DNA of 64,000 nt from Sipunculus nudus (lineage: Eukaryota > Annelida > Sipuncula > Golfingiida > Sipunculidae). A program made the translations under genes and the position numbers. Position 1 is the first letter of the stretch. Every line of letters begins with the position of its first letter. The notes below the pieces were generated by a model. The model searched no databases. It had not been told where the DNA came from and saw nothing but the letters and a program-made list of their open reading frames with translations. Location of the stretch: contig CM049307.1 in assembly GCA_026874595.1 (NCBI GenBank), forward strand, positions 38,540,862-38,604,861, read 5' to 3'. This document shows positions 13,090 through 26,560 of the stretch, piece by piece.

Positions 13090-14060
13090 TAAGAGTTTAG
13101 CGGTTGATGAAATGTTTCCTACCTTGGCGGAAGTCCATCTGGTACCACTCTGGCGCTGGTGCAACAGGACACCTCCATACGCACCTGTTTCTTATCTCCA
13201 ACCCTTGCCATTGTAACAATATAAATAGATATATATGTAGCTGGAATCCAAACAATATTGAGCGTAGTCGAGAAGAACCAAGTGCTTGGGCCAGAAAACA
13301 ACGTCTGACTATTTGTAGTCCATCGAGCGCCGCAAGCACTTTTAAAAGTGGTATTTATCCATTGAAAGTTGAGCTAAATTCGGAGCAAATAGTTCATATC
13401 ACATATCATAAAGTAAAAATTTACAGAGCGGACGCGGTAAAGAATTCCTGTAATGTTAGCAGTTTCTGTGGTAACTCTTCCGCAAGTCCTGGAAAAGTTT
13501 CCACCAACACCAGTCGCAGTGGTGAGGAAGGGGGACCCGACGCTGATGGCTGTCTGCACGTACCCATCTACCTCTGTGACGGGGACGGCAGAGGAAAACG
13601 CTTGTACCAAACTTGGATGGGTTTCTCAATCATTTTCACCATGTTAATTCCTGCAATCGGAGACGTGAGCGCAGCAGCCGCAGCCGTGCAGTTTCCAGTT
13701 GGGTACCATTCATCAGCCCGTCCACCAATCTGGTAGTAGCCATTTGCGGAGCTCTTCGCTTGATTGGTTCAATAGCGGCCCCGTCACTGTACATGTTACA
13801 CTGATAAATTTGCATAAGCGACCCCATTGCTATCGATTAATGTTCCGGCGGTGAGGTCCCGGGAAACCCCAAACACTTTTACCCAACAAACAACCAAATT
13901 TGCCGTAATGCATAACTGTTAGCCGGGGATTCCGCCACTGTCCCATAGCTGAATTAGTGGATTTCATGTTAAGGTTACGAGGACGGAATGCCAAGTGGAG
14001 GCCCACAATGGACACCGTATAAACATGGGGGCTATTGTCAACAAATATGCCAGATGAGGC
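13090..14060. other. GC-richer, exon-like island, unassigned
   Basis: Composition rises clearly above the surroundings and long frames open on both strands. The largest, 13104-13736 on the plus strand, is 210 codons and has no recognisable domain. Minus-strand reading is also plausible. A pyrimidine-rich acceptor-like stretch ending CCCCGTCACAG precedes a frame reading VDGYVQTAISVGSPFLTTAT, another frame reads NGYYQIGGRADEWYPTGNC, and a donor-like CCAAG/GTAGG lies at about 13122. None of these pieces matches a family I know, and their joining order is not provable by eye. Alternatives are diverged exons, a decayed gene fragment or a conserved non-coding island. I do not assign a function or a strand. 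Confidence 0.25.
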
Positions 14061-15579
14061 CGATGTAAAGTATCCTCAAATCCACCTATAGATGAAAAGC
14101 TTATTCTAACTGTGCTCGTTATGTATGGTCAAGATGTGCCCGGCATGTAAACGGCGGTCCATGAAACTAACGCAGGACATAAATTTCCCGCGAACACTCG
14201 CGTTTGGACCTGAAATTTTCTCATGACAGTTTTCATTAGACAGGCTTCACGAAAGATACGTGACAATGTATATTGGTTTGAATTAATCAACAAAAATAAT
14301 TTGGATTTTACATTATTTATTTCTTTCATAGGTGACAGAACTACATAAAACAGTAAAAAAAGTTTCCAATATCGATAAAATCGTGTGGTTAAATATTTAC
14401 TACTGATATTCTGCTATAAATTATTAATAATTATAGGAAAACCTTCTGTCCATATTTTGGTAAACACTTTTAAGTAAATGGCGCCTTTGACCGGCAAAAC
14501 ACGGTCTGAAATAATGCCCATGTGAAAAGTTATTGTTTAATTAACAGCACCCTAATTTATTGGTGGCCTCGTTTCCTTAGCAAGTTACATTGCGGCAAGC
14601 ATGACGTAAAGTTAATATTTATTGGGAGCTGGTCATCGGGTGTAAAAGAAAATCCAACGGACCAAAAACGGGACTTTATACGTCTTGTTTAGAAAGCTAC
14701 CACTTTAAATTTATTTATTTGTGTCCAGGTTTTTTAGAACATTGTGCAAGAAGCAGCTATTCTTACAAGGCAGTAAAGCATGTTGCCAAAAGCAGACGAC
14801 AGATGATCCCGCCAACTGTTCAAAGGACACCTCCAGGCTTTTCATAAGCCCACAATATGCCCCTCGTGGACACGTGACACTTGAAAGAAAATGGCGTATC
14901 CCCAGGCATCGTGGGAACAGATGATAAGCCGTGTAATTCACTGAAGAACATTTGTTACGCTTTAGTCTGAGCGGCTTGATATAGAAAATCGTGTCGCACA
15001 AGACGAGAGAGTTTTTCTTACTCCAAGATAACAAAAATATCATTTCATCCCGTGTGCGTCTGAGAGAACGATTTGATTGGCATTCTACCCAGGGACGGTG
15101 TGTATAAATGTGTGAGGTATACCGCCGAGGTTGAATGCAGAAAAGGCAAGCGGAAAGTTGTTCCCCGCAGTCATCAAGAAAACCATCTTCAGTTGAAGTA
15201 ACCTTAGTCAAGTAGCCGCTAGATTGATTACATCGCAGCGTTTAAATGAAGAAAATCAGTGTAATTAGTTTAGTGCGGCTTATAAACGGATGAGACAAAA
15301 CAAGCCTTCCTTCCTAAACACAGGTAATTATCGTTTCCTTTAATTAATCTTGTGATTATGCACCAGCTCGCTGTCCGTCACACGACGTATTTGTCTCTGT
15401 TAAATGCTACTCTCATGCATCAAAATGTAGGGTTTCATTTGCCTCGCCATTCATTCCCTATATATCATGTTTTAATGTATCCAGTGTCTTGCAGAAATAA
15501 TGCTTTTTATCCTAATTTAACGTTCAAATATTCTTTTGCACTCATCAGCTGGTGTAACGGCTAGTTGTACAATACTACG

Positions 15580-15582
<3 letters not shown>
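14061..15582. other. Spacer, no supported gene
   Basis: A 166-codon minus-strand frame (14711-15211) is long for this composition but shows no domain, signal peptide or repeat. It has 12 scattered cysteines in no recognisable spacing. I treat it as a probable chance frame. Confidence 0.4.

Positions 15583-15666
<84 letters not shown>
15583..15666. repeat. Compound (TA)n(GA)n microsatellite
   Basis: A TA run of about 48 bp (15583-15630) passes directly into a GA run of about 36 bp (15631-15666). Such junctions typically arise by point mutation and slippage within one array. Confidence 0.95.
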
Positions 15667-15670
<4 letters not shown>

Positions 15671-17156
15671 AGAGTTACCCTCCGTTGTAAAGTGCTCTAT
15701 GGCCTACGGACTAGTCCAGAGCGATATAACACTGAAGAAAAACAACACTGTAAATTCACTACAGACTGTTTCACGGGATGCGACCCGATCATCAGGTGAA
15801 TGTTGTTAGAACATATACATATATTCTTGTTTTTTCCCCTCCTTTCTTGATTTTTTTTCTAGCTATGATGTAATGCTTATAGCTTGCTGAATGGAATGTA
15901 TTATTTTAATATGCATTATTGCTCTTGACGTTTACGTTTAACTATCTGTGGTAATTATTTGTCCTTCCAATGACAATTAAGTGTGTGTACAATGGTACTG
16001 GAATTCATTTCTGATTGATAATATGAAATAATGGTTATGTCATTGGACGCACGATGAGAAACCCTGGCAAAGCCTTCTATATTATTAGATTTATTGCGGA
16101 TACCTGACGACTTTAATTATAAGGTAAACATTTGTCAGTCCCGTGCATCCTTCAGGTAAATGCTTTCGCTTTTTTCCCTTTTGTCTTTTTTGGGTTAACA
16201 AAATAAGGATAGCTATCTGGGAGTGTTTGTGAGTGGTATGAAAACACGCGGTGACGTCCTGTTTTGACGAGGCATCCTTCCCACCTTTTATATCTTATGA
16301 AATGAGCGGCAGGGATACTTGCTTAAAAAGTGCCGATGCGTGCTGTTCCAAACTAATCGGATTCAGACAGGGGTGGGGGCTCGGCATCCCCGTTTCTGTC
16401 GCCACCTCGCCACGCGCTGTTGATAATATTGATGTTAGCTCAAGAGAAAATCGTAGCTTGCCCGGTTATGGTAAAAGGAGTGATAATAATATCGCCGGCA
16501 AAGTCATGCCGTTAACTTTAGTGACAATATCGACCAGATTCTCTTAAGTGGGGGAAAAGTCGCAAGCTGACTCGTGGTAAATAAAAAGGGAGGAAGTCGG
16601 GTAAAAAGCTGTGAAGTCGGATCGGCCAAGATGTCTATATTGAATGACTGATGTTCCGCGAAGCTGTGCTGGTAGCCAACCAGGGACAGGCTGTCACTGG
16701 GTCTATATCACAGCTCCCGGCCCTGTCTGACGGACTGTCATCTTGGGCAGGCTCAGCCAAGCCTTTTTAAAGCTTAGTGGAACATACGTCAGAAAACGCT
16801 TCTATAAACCTTTGTCATCCGTCCTGTCTCATTTCCCTTGGCGCGCCCGACTTGAATGTTTTGTGCGAACAGATAGGCAATTATGTTCAGGTTATTGCAC
16901 AACTTTTGTTTTTGTTTGCACGATATGACTCTTTGCTAATTTAAACATAATTGCTACACCACTTGTGAAACGACTGGCTTTTGACAAAGATTATTATATT
17001 TCTTAGACTTCGTTCTTAAATAAAGAAAGAAAGAACCCTGCCTACCACATGAAAGTGACAGTCAAGCTGGACACAGCAGTAAGGCGACACAAGGCGCCTC
17101 TCTTCAACTAATAATCCATTCATTTTCTTATTTCATAATTTATGATGTGTTTAACT
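15667..17156. other. Spacer with a GC-richer patch, no gene seen
   Basis: The 16.22-16.92 kb interval is GC-richer, with frames of 98 and 61 codons and no recognised domain. It is a candidate non-coding island. The flanks are AT-rich. Confidence 0.4.
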
Positions 17157-17605
17157 ATAAAAGTTTCTCATTTGATTGGAACTTAATGGACAAAGTAGAA
17201 GAGGGAAAAGGTGTTCCTTGACAGCTTGGTCATCTGATAAAAACTTAATGGAGAAAGTAGAAAAGGGTAAAGCTGTTGTTCCTAGATAGTTTAATCATTA
17301 GATGGAAACTTAATAGACAGAGTAGAACAAGAATATCAGCAGATATATCAGAATATCAGAGTTTATAGGTGGTAACAGTAATGGGAACCTAATGAAGAGA
17401 GCAGAAAAGGGGAAAGCTGTTCCTGGAGAGTTTGGTCATCTGATGGGAAACTAAATGGAGGGAGTAGAAAAGAGTAAAGCTGTTGTTCCTAGACAGTTTA
17501 GTCATTAGATGGAAACTTAACAGACAGAGTAGAACCAGAATATCAGCAGAAGCTGACAAAAACCCTCAGCCAAAAGAACAGTTTTTAGGTGGTAACAGTA
17601 ACGAG
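17157..17605. repeat. Satellite array, first segment, with higher-order repeat
   Basis: Diverged tandem units of about 61-70 bp share the landmarks TTGGTCATCTGATGG, AACTTAATGGAGAGAGTAG and AAAGCTGTTCCTAGACAG. A higher-order period of about 207 bp is visible: the stretch starting AAAGCTGTTGTTCCTAGA near 17270 and ending with AGAATATCAGCAG recurs near 17477. The array resumes at 18316 after an intervening element. Confidence 0.8.
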
Positions 17606-18315
17606 TCTGAAATATTTGTTCTCACATGGATGTATACCTGTACATGTCTCAGTTATAAATTTAAACTGGAGAGGTATGTATTACCTTTGCAAGTATGGTA
17701 AGACCGCTCTCATGCAGGACTTAGAGATCATCAAGGCATATCATTATATCATGTTTCATAACAATCTATCCACTGGTTCCTGAGAAATAAACTCCTAAGT
17801 TTTTTTATTCTAAGCTCTGTGGCCTTGAAAATGAGGTCAAGGTCACCTTTCTTTGAACTCGAAATAAGATTTTGTTGAAACCCCTCAGCAATGAAGAAAT
17901 GAAGTTCCTATGTTGAATACCTTTGGAGACATCCCGCTCAGAAGACAAAGATTGAAAAATCCGATAAAAATTCATTAAAAAAATCAGAAATTGTAGGTGG
18001 CGCCACCAAACTTGTGCAGCAGATACAAACCGTCAGTCCCAATAATCGTATTAAGTTTTGTGAAAATCCACTTGATGGTTCCTGAGAAATTAGCTTCTGA
18101 GTGTTTTACTATATCAGCTCTAAACGTAGAAAAACAGGTCAAGGTCACCCATCTTCGAACTTGACCGAGATTTTGTCGATATACATCTTCACCAAAAAAA
18201 AATTCCTACGGTGAATCCTTTTAGAGATATCCAACTCACAAGGTAAAAGTTAACGGACGCCGGACGGACAGCTTGGGTGACGCCAATAGCCCATCAGCCT
18301 AAGAGCTTAGGGCTA
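17606..18315 (+). repeat. Internally duplicated dispersed repeat splitting the satellite
   Basis: This segment is unlike the satellite on either side and contains two diverged units about 300 bp apart. GGTTCCTGAGAAAT occurs at about 17776 and 18078, and AGGTCAAGGTCAC at about 17833 and 18135, each followed by similar GAACT...GATTTTGT text. It ends with GCCGGACGGACAGC and a CCTAAGAGCTTAGG palindrome at about 18298. The family style (GGTCAAGGTCAC units ending in GACGGAC words) is common in bivalve genomes. There is no open frame of note. Both edges are approximate; I did not find a target-site duplication. Confidence 0.6.
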
Positions 18316-18962
18316 AAAAAGGGAAAGGTGTTCCTTGACAGCTTGGTCATGGAGAGAGCAGAAAAGGGTAAACTTCTTCCTTGAGAGTTTGGTCATATGA
18401 TGGGAAAATAAATGGAGAGAGTAGAAAAGGAGAAAGCTATTCCTAGACAGTTTACTCATTAGATGGAAACTTAATTGACAGAGTAGACAAGAGAACAGAG
18501 AGTATAAAAAAGGAAAGCTGTTCTTAGACAGTTTGGTCATCTGATGGGCGCTTAATGGACAGAGTAGAAAACAGGAAAGGGAAAGGGGGAAAGGTGTTTC
18601 TTGACAGCTTGGTAATCTGATGGGAACTTAATGAAGAGAGTAGAAAAGGGAAAGCTGTTCCTAGACAGTTTGGTCATCTGATAGGAACTTAATGGTGAGA
18701 GTTAGGTGATCTGATGGGAAGTTAATTGAGAGAGTAGAAAAGGGGAAAGGTGTTCCGTGACATCGACCGCTTGGTCATCAGATGGGGAGCTTAGCGGAGA
18801 GAGTATAAAAAAGGAAAGCTGTTCTTAGACAGATGGGAGCTTAATGGACAGAGTAGAAAACAGCAATGCTATTCTTAGGCAGTTTGGTCATCAGATATGA
18901 GCTTAATGGACAGAGTAGAAAAGAGGAAAAGTATTGTTAGACAGTTTGGTCATCAGATGGCA
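18316..18962. repeat. Satellite array, second segment
   Basis: Continuation of the 61-76-bp unit array (TTGGTCAT, GGGAGCTTAATGGACAGAGT, GAAAGCTGTTC landmarks), about nine or ten partial or whole units. On the minus strand the units stay open as MTKLSRNSF-like repeats in places, but this is a by-product of the repeat, not evidence for a protein. Confidence 0.8.
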
Positions 18963-19095
18963 ATGATGAAACTATTTTTATTGAGATAGTGAAACAAAAC
19001 GTGATTTCCTCTTGTACAGTTTGGCCATCGAAAAATACAGAAGTAGATGGTTTATTTATTTAGAAAATATTATCATGCTCAGTGCATCTGACAAC
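18963..19095. other. Short AT-rich spacer
   Basis: Unique sequence between the satellite and the hairpin. Nothing supported. Confidence 0.5.
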
Positions 19096-19129
19096 CTGGC
19101 GAGGAAAGCACGGCTGTTTGCCTCGCCAG
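19096..19129. other. GC-rich hairpin
   Basis: CTGGCGAGG (19096-19104) pairs perfectly with CCTCGCCAG (19121-19129). An inner AAA/TTT can extend the stem past a one-base bulge, leaving a loop of about 9 nt. It stands out as GC-rich in AT-rich surroundings. Its role is unknown. It does not match the histone mRNA stem-loop consensus. Confidence 0.5.
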
Positions 19130-21111
<1,982 letters not shown>

Positions 21112-21130
21112 GGCGCCCCCGCGTGGCCAC
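21112..21130 (-). promoter_or_regulatory. CTCF-like binding motif
   Basis: The minus strand reads GTGGCCACGCGGGGGCGCC, which agrees with the classical animal CTCF core TGGCCAC(C/T)AGGGGGCGC at nearly every informative position. It lies in a GC-rich island of about 250 bp (21.0-21.25 kb) inside AT-rich DNA. CTCF and its motif are conserved across bilaterians, so this is a reasonable insulator or loop-anchor candidate, but it is sequence evidence only. Confidence 0.4.
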
Positions 21131-22111
21131 TTGATGAGATAATAGACCAAATCAACAATGGTAGGACATTTTGAGCAAACATCCGAGCCTTTCAACGTGA
21201 ACCGGTATAATGTAAACAATCACTCCGTGTACTTTGTGCCAGCGCGGATGCTTGTAATTAGGAAGGAGAGGTTTATGAAAAAATAATAAATTTTGACAAA
21301 CGCAGGTACAATGTGGTTCAAGTTATTTTCATAACAGATTGACTGCATGAAAATACAACTGTTATCATAGTATTATTTTATAAAACGAACAGTAAGTTTA
21401 TTTTCCACCTGAGCTAATCAACAATATTCTCCCTGTTTTTTGTTAAAGATAAGATAATACTGACTTGTTTCATTGTATACATATTAGTAAATATCGTTAA
21501 TTAAGGAATCGTTTCCATGATCCATCAAATTTACATGCAATAACTTATATAATTCAGTAATTGTCCGTGAAGCATGTCACTTTTATTCATCCCTGGGAAA
21601 GTGCCTTTCTGGTAATGTAGAAAGTAATTGGTTAAATTAATTCAACGGTCATTGGAGCAACAAATTTCTCCTGTTTTAATTCAGGTTATCTACGAAAACG
21701 TTGGAACTACCGCCCAAAGGTCATATTGGGTAATGTCTATTTCAGCTTAATCGCTACAGAACACAAGCAAAAAAAATCTGTTATACAATGTTTTTTTTAA
21801 TACTACGATTTATACACTTTCATCTCTATTTCTTTGAATATGAGGGAAATTTAGTATAATCTAATTAACAACTATCATATGAGACATATTAGATGCATTT
21901 TGGCAAAACATGGCGTGACACGACTGTTAATGCTAAAAATGTCTCCGGAACATTTTTAATATTTATTTATGTTATGTGCAACCTAGTTTTCACGTCACAT
22001 GACACTTATACTTAAATTGTCAGATGGCACTTGTGGGGTTTAACACGTAGTCAGATTACACAAAAGGGCAATCATCACTCTGCCATCAGAGTGCGTTCCT
22101 ACCACTTCCAG
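21131..22111. other. Spacer, no gene seen
   Basis: AT-rich unique sequence after the island that holds the CTCF-like motif. Nothing supported. Confidence 0.5.
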
Positions 22112-22460
22112 TTGGGCTCTGTGGGACGGTAGGGACAACTTGTCTCAACTTTAACGTCAAAATATGTTATTTTTAATGGAAACATCTTCTGTTACTTTTC
22201 AAATGCGCATGCTTACAAAATACTACTCTATCCATGAAGTCCTTGCCACAAAAACACCCATGTTTATGTTATATACCTTGAAACAATTCTTATCCAAAGT
22301 ATTTGAACAAACGACATTATACCCTCTTCCCTACATTTATACCTACGCCGCTGGTGTATTTAGAACCCAAGTGTATTGTGGGATATGAATTTCATTGTCA
22401 ACAAACCCTAACTAGTTGAATCGTTCTCTTGTGAGTCCATTTCTGCGATTGTGCTCAATC
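22112..22460 (+). repeat. Unnamed ~345-bp dispersed repeat, copy A
   Basis: Collinear similarity to 36636-36980 in the same orientation. Shared blocks in order are TTGGGC-CT-TGG-AC, TCAAAATNTG, CTTCTGTT, ATGCGCATGCTT, CCACAAAAACAC, CAATTCTTATCCAA, TTATACCTAC-CCGCTGG, then TGTATTT, ATTGTGGG, ACTCTTGT and a CTGCG block. Gaps between blocks are similar in both copies. The 74-codon frame here has a counterpart with stops in copy B, so coding is not supported. The type is unknown; no tRNA head, A tail or inverted termini were found. Confidence 0.65.
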
Positions 22461-23854
22461 ATGCATTGCTGTGGTAATTATTCTTGTTTTAAAAACACAA
22501 CGTACATGAAGATAAGAAGAAACAGGTGGCGCCATCTGATGATTAAGTATGGTAACAAACAACATGCTTGGGACGTGTCGATGGCCTTCCACTTATCCCG
22601 TTCTTTCCATATGCTTGTCATCCTTGACCGTTAGGCAACATAAACTGATTTTTATATAAATTACTGATCATTACAGCTTGTTATCAAAACTAATTCCTTG
22701 TATCTGTGTAAATACCTGAGAAGTTCTCAAAAGATTCGTATAGAAATAAAAGTTAAGGTCGTCACTGCTCCGCCAAATGAATACCACTACCGATTAATGT
22801 AATTATATTATACAGAGTCATGCAAGTGAATGTTGTCCTAAAAAAATAGCCAGGAGTTACTAATCGTATTTCAAGTGGGAGAAAGGTTATGACGCCTCAT
22901 ATAATAATCGGTGAACAGATAAAAGGATAAAAATCGAAGGTAAGTCCAATAGAGTCAATTTGAAGAAGTGTCAGTTGTGGGTAAATGTTATAAGAAGGCA
23001 AATAGTAGGTTTTAATAGGTGGTCGTTAGACGGAAAAGTCTTAGGCAGGTTGAGAGACATAAGTTAGACAAAAGTAGGCAAAAAAAAAAAAAAGAAGAAG
23101 AAGAACTGCCAGTAAGTAAATAGTCGTTGGTAGGTAAAGTCTGGGCATATTCATCATTGTGAGGAGTGTTAGTTTTAGGGATTCAGAAAAAAAGACAAGT
23201 AGCAATATTAATGTTAACCGCAATTGAGAATTATATATCTGGCCTTGTCCTAGTTGAAAATACTCCTGTTTTTATATCCTACAATTTGTTTACATGGTAC
23301 AGTTAAAAGACGCTTATAAATGGAAGGCCAGACAGCCGCTTATACTGTCAGCAGGACCCAAGAGGTTTGAGGGGCACAGGTTGCCATATTTGCTGATAAA
23401 ATGCTTATATCCGGTATGGTTTGAGGTATATTTGACACTCTCCTTTGTATTCAGAAAACGATATCACAATGTATTATTCGTACAGTATATTGCAAAATCG
23501 CTTATATGGGCAGACTCATAATGCATCCATTTAATGATGGACAGAGGCGCCACAGAGCTGCCGTACTCTAGAAGTATTTCCTCTCTAAGCAGCGCAGGGC
23601 CGAACCCTCAAACTGGATGACTACTAACAAAGCTACAAATTATGTGGAGTGGACGACATGGTGAAGGACTACACTCATCTACGAGAGAGACCGGAGCAAT
23701 ATCCAGAAACTCTATAAATGGTTGCGAAAAAACCGGAAGTGAACAGCGGTGACCTCTGTCGACGGATGATGGTAATGTCAGAGGGTATAGGCATTATTTT
23801 ATACAACGAGAGAATGGAGGGCGTGACGTAACAGTTTTAATTTCCTTTGTAATT
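22461..23854. other. Spacer, no gene seen
   Basis: Contains the CTCF-like motif listed separately and an A-rich tract followed by (AAG)n at about 23080-23104. Frames of 60-75 codons are unsupported. Confidence 0.5.
22526..22541 (-). promoter_or_regulatory. CTCF-like core motif
   Basis: The minus strand reads CATCAGATGGCGCCAC, close to the CCA(G/C)CAGATGGCGC variant of the CTCF core. It lies 65 bp after copy A of the unnamed repeat. Motif evidence only. Confidence 0.3.
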
Positions 23855-23891
23855 TTATATTATATTATATAATATTATATAATATTATATT
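23855..23891. repeat. AT-rich (TATTATA)n-like tract
   Basis: A short array of TATTATA/TAATAT words with internal dyad symmetry. Confidence 0.7.
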
Positions 23892-23940
23892 TATGTGTGT
23901 AATAATAATGATGATAATAATAATGACAAGAATAATTATA

Positions 23941-23959
23941 ATACTACTAATAATAAAAT

Positions 23960-23996
<37 letters not shown>
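23941..23996. repeat. (TAA)n microsatellite
   Basis: A TAA/ATA trinucleotide run, nearly perfect from about 23960 onwards. Confidence 0.9.
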
Positions 23997-25009
23997 TAGA
24001 ATAAATGTTTATGCACCTGTGGAAATATATACCACCTTCTCGAGGGCAACATCAAGACAACAATTACTTGACGTATGTTTTATCGCTAACAGCCAAAGTA
24101 CCGTGAAAGTGAAAAAGTTAACTTGTTTTTATATTCAAATATTATTATCAATATTCTCATACTGTGAATTCCCGCAGACAATCTGACGCCACGTGGTGTG
24201 GAGGGGCAGGCAATCATGTAACAACCCGGTAATAAAAGGAAGAGAGCAACAACGGGATACATCCCGAACTACAATGCCGTATCGATTCCCCATCAGTTAC
24301 CGCTGGACGTACAAGCTCACAAGAAAAGAACAACAACAGATACATTAGCTTCTTTTTTATAACAATTATACCCTACTCAGATACGGTATGGTGAGCCGCG
24401 GCCTCGATTCACGACTCGAGAAGAATCTTATCTATAACCATCATATCTTATCTATAACCGTCATAGCCAAGTATCGAAAAACCCTTTCATGGATGTTACT
24501 ATAATAGAACGGTTACTATATTTTGCCCTTTTGCCACATTATAAAATATATCAAGGGTAAAGTATTTATGTCGGTTTGAATATAAATGACTTAATTTTAT
24601 TATTATTTATCAATTTGGAAAAACACTGTCATTGTTGAAAGGTTTAGCAAGACAAGGCACGCATGAAAGAGATTCATTAAAAATATTGAAAAGCGAATTG
24701 TCATTTTATTTGTCGTTGTCACATGTTCCATTCCACCGTTTAGGTCTAAATGCGATGTCTAAATTAAATGTCCCCACACAAGGGTAGGGTTCGGATGATA
24801 CATTGGTACATAAATTTCGTTAATATCGTGTTGGTTTTCTGTTGGATTTGATTGGGGTCGAATAAAACTTTAGCTGGTTTCAAGGACAATTGCATAAAGT
24901 ATTTTTTATATACCTAATATTGATGCGGAATGTCGTTTTTAAATATATTTCAATAAAAAAAGGTTTGGTGTGTTATTGAAGAGGTTATTCCCTCACAGCG
25001 AAGTGCTGA
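23997..25009. other. Spacer, no gene seen; short 20-bp duplication
   Basis: At 24425-24464 a 20-bp word (ATCTTATCTATAACC-TCAT) is tandemly duplicated with one difference. A CACGTG E-box lies near 24192. Otherwise AT-rich. Confidence 0.5.
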
Positions 25010-25459
25010 ATGACACTCGAATCCGTTAAAAGATGGCGCTGTGTCTCGGCTGTCCTGGGGGGCCCGGGGAGAATAGAGGAGTATAGACAGATAGATCAAA
25101 TGCATTGCGGTGCTCGTCCCACGACAACTCAGCCGGGACAGGTCATCTACCGACTAAATAAGCCCTGTCTCTTCCCCATCCTTATATATGTAGCCAGAGA
25201 TGAAATACGTCCAGCAGGAACAGTTTGGCCGCTGACAAGGCCTGTAATGTACACGTGCGTATATTTTAATTCATCAAACAATAACCAGGGGTCAGGGATC
25301 CCGTACATTATACTTTTCCTTTGCAGCCTCTGCTCGTACATCGCTCTGTTGGTAAGTTTGTTGATGTGCCTCGCTCCTCGGCTCCTTCATATGGTATTTG
25401 GAAAAGCTGAAAGGGTAATACAGAGTCTAAGAACATCCGCAGGAGCGGATACTTTTTAG
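25010..25459 (+). other. 149-codon open frame, unassigned, probably not a gene
   Basis: The frame opens with ATG and would encode 149 residues. A hydrophobic stretch (about residues 98-125, IPYIILFLCSLCSYIALLVS) could span a membrane once. I recognise no domain, no signal peptide at the N-terminus and no conserved cysteine pattern. The local sequence is GC-richer than its surroundings, which lengthens chance frames. A CTCF-like core, AGATGGCGCT, falls inside it at 25031-25040. It could be a single-pass membrane protein exon, but chance is more likely. Confidence 0.15.
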
Positions 25460-26455
25460 AAAGCTCCAGCGTTTCTGTTCGCAATAATGCGGCGCTCTCA
25501 CTCCTAATTTTTCGACATTTCGTTTCGATCTGACCTCTGTTTCTAAGGATTGGCAGCTAACAATAGTATAAAATTGGCTGCAGAAGTGATCTCATCACAT
25601 GATAATTAAAGTGTTACAGACTGAATGGTCGACTTTAAGAACACATCAGTATTTGGCAGAACAACTTCTATATATTCCTGTTTCCTCGTTTCTTAAATCC
25701 TCACGATGGTTAGTGTTCAGTGTCTTACGACTTACTGCTGTAAAATCTGAAAATTAGAGAGCGCTCAGAGACCGCATACCTTCGTCAGTATTTTCAATCA
25801 GTATAATACGAAAATCCAGATCAAACTTTTGGTACCTGGACGTTGGAAATGTATTTATCTAAGCCGTATTTTTCACAGTTAACTCAATCGATGGTTACAT
25901 TTTAGGTCACACCTGAGCTTCCACGTGTGTATAAAATAGAGTGGAAACTAAAACAATTTTGGAAAGTAACCCTAGTCTAATGGAATCATGAGAGTTTTAC
26001 CTTGACCGGGACATACAAATTTCCTTGTCTCGAAGTGGTATTGAATCCTTAACACTAAAATATATCATACCGATCTAGATAGAATTCAGAATTTCATGAA
26101 CTGTTCCCTTCACAAATGTTCACCAGGATCCGTTCTAACAATTAAGGTAATATTGCTGACAGACAAAGCAACTAATCAACGTCGGCAAAAACACAATACC
26201 TCACGCACGGGGGTGATAAAAACGGGAGGATAGACCATATATGGCATACCGTAAATATATCCACTCAAGCAATCCCCCAGACGATGTATGGATTTACCTT
26301 TAATTACATGTAAGGACTGCCAATGTGTAGAAAACGAGTTTTTAATACGTTGTAATATCTATTGATTTAATACTTTACAGTGGAGTAAGCGTATCCTGAA
26401 GGCAACACTTCCGGCTCCTTAACGTTCTGACAATAGATGAAGTTATCCCACAGTT
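25460..26455. other. Spacer, no gene seen
   Basis: AT-rich unique sequence without supported features. Confidence 0.5.
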
Positions 26456-26560
26456 CATTGCAACCGAAATGACTGTTCCATAAGCTGCCGGCATCCTACC
26501 ATCAGCAGCAGTCATTCTGGCATGAGCGCTACCTATTGTACCATGAACAGAATCCATTCT
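26456..26560 (-). repeat. 21-bp minisatellite open as a heptapeptide repeat
   Basis: On the minus strand five contiguous units of exactly 21 bp can be laid out: 26540-26560, 26519-26539, 26498-26518, 26477-26497 and 26456-26476. They read RMDSVHG, TIGSAHA, RMTAADG, RMPAAYG and TVISVAM. Units are diverged, yet no indel breaks the 21-bp register and no stop occurs. The enclosing frame spans 26375-26620 (81 codons). This could be a fragment of a repetitive structural or secreted protein exon, or simply a small ageing minisatellite whose period is a multiple of three. Confidence 0.5.

Noticed and set aside
14711-15211. 166-codon minus-strand open frame
   Set aside because: No start context, domain, signal peptide or repeat pattern. 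Sense and antisense frames overlap, and composition alone can give one frame of this size in 64 kb.
25010-25459. Single-pass membrane protein gene
   Set aside because: Kept only as a low-confidence open frame. The hydrophobic segment alone does not make a gene, and there is no family match or promoter.
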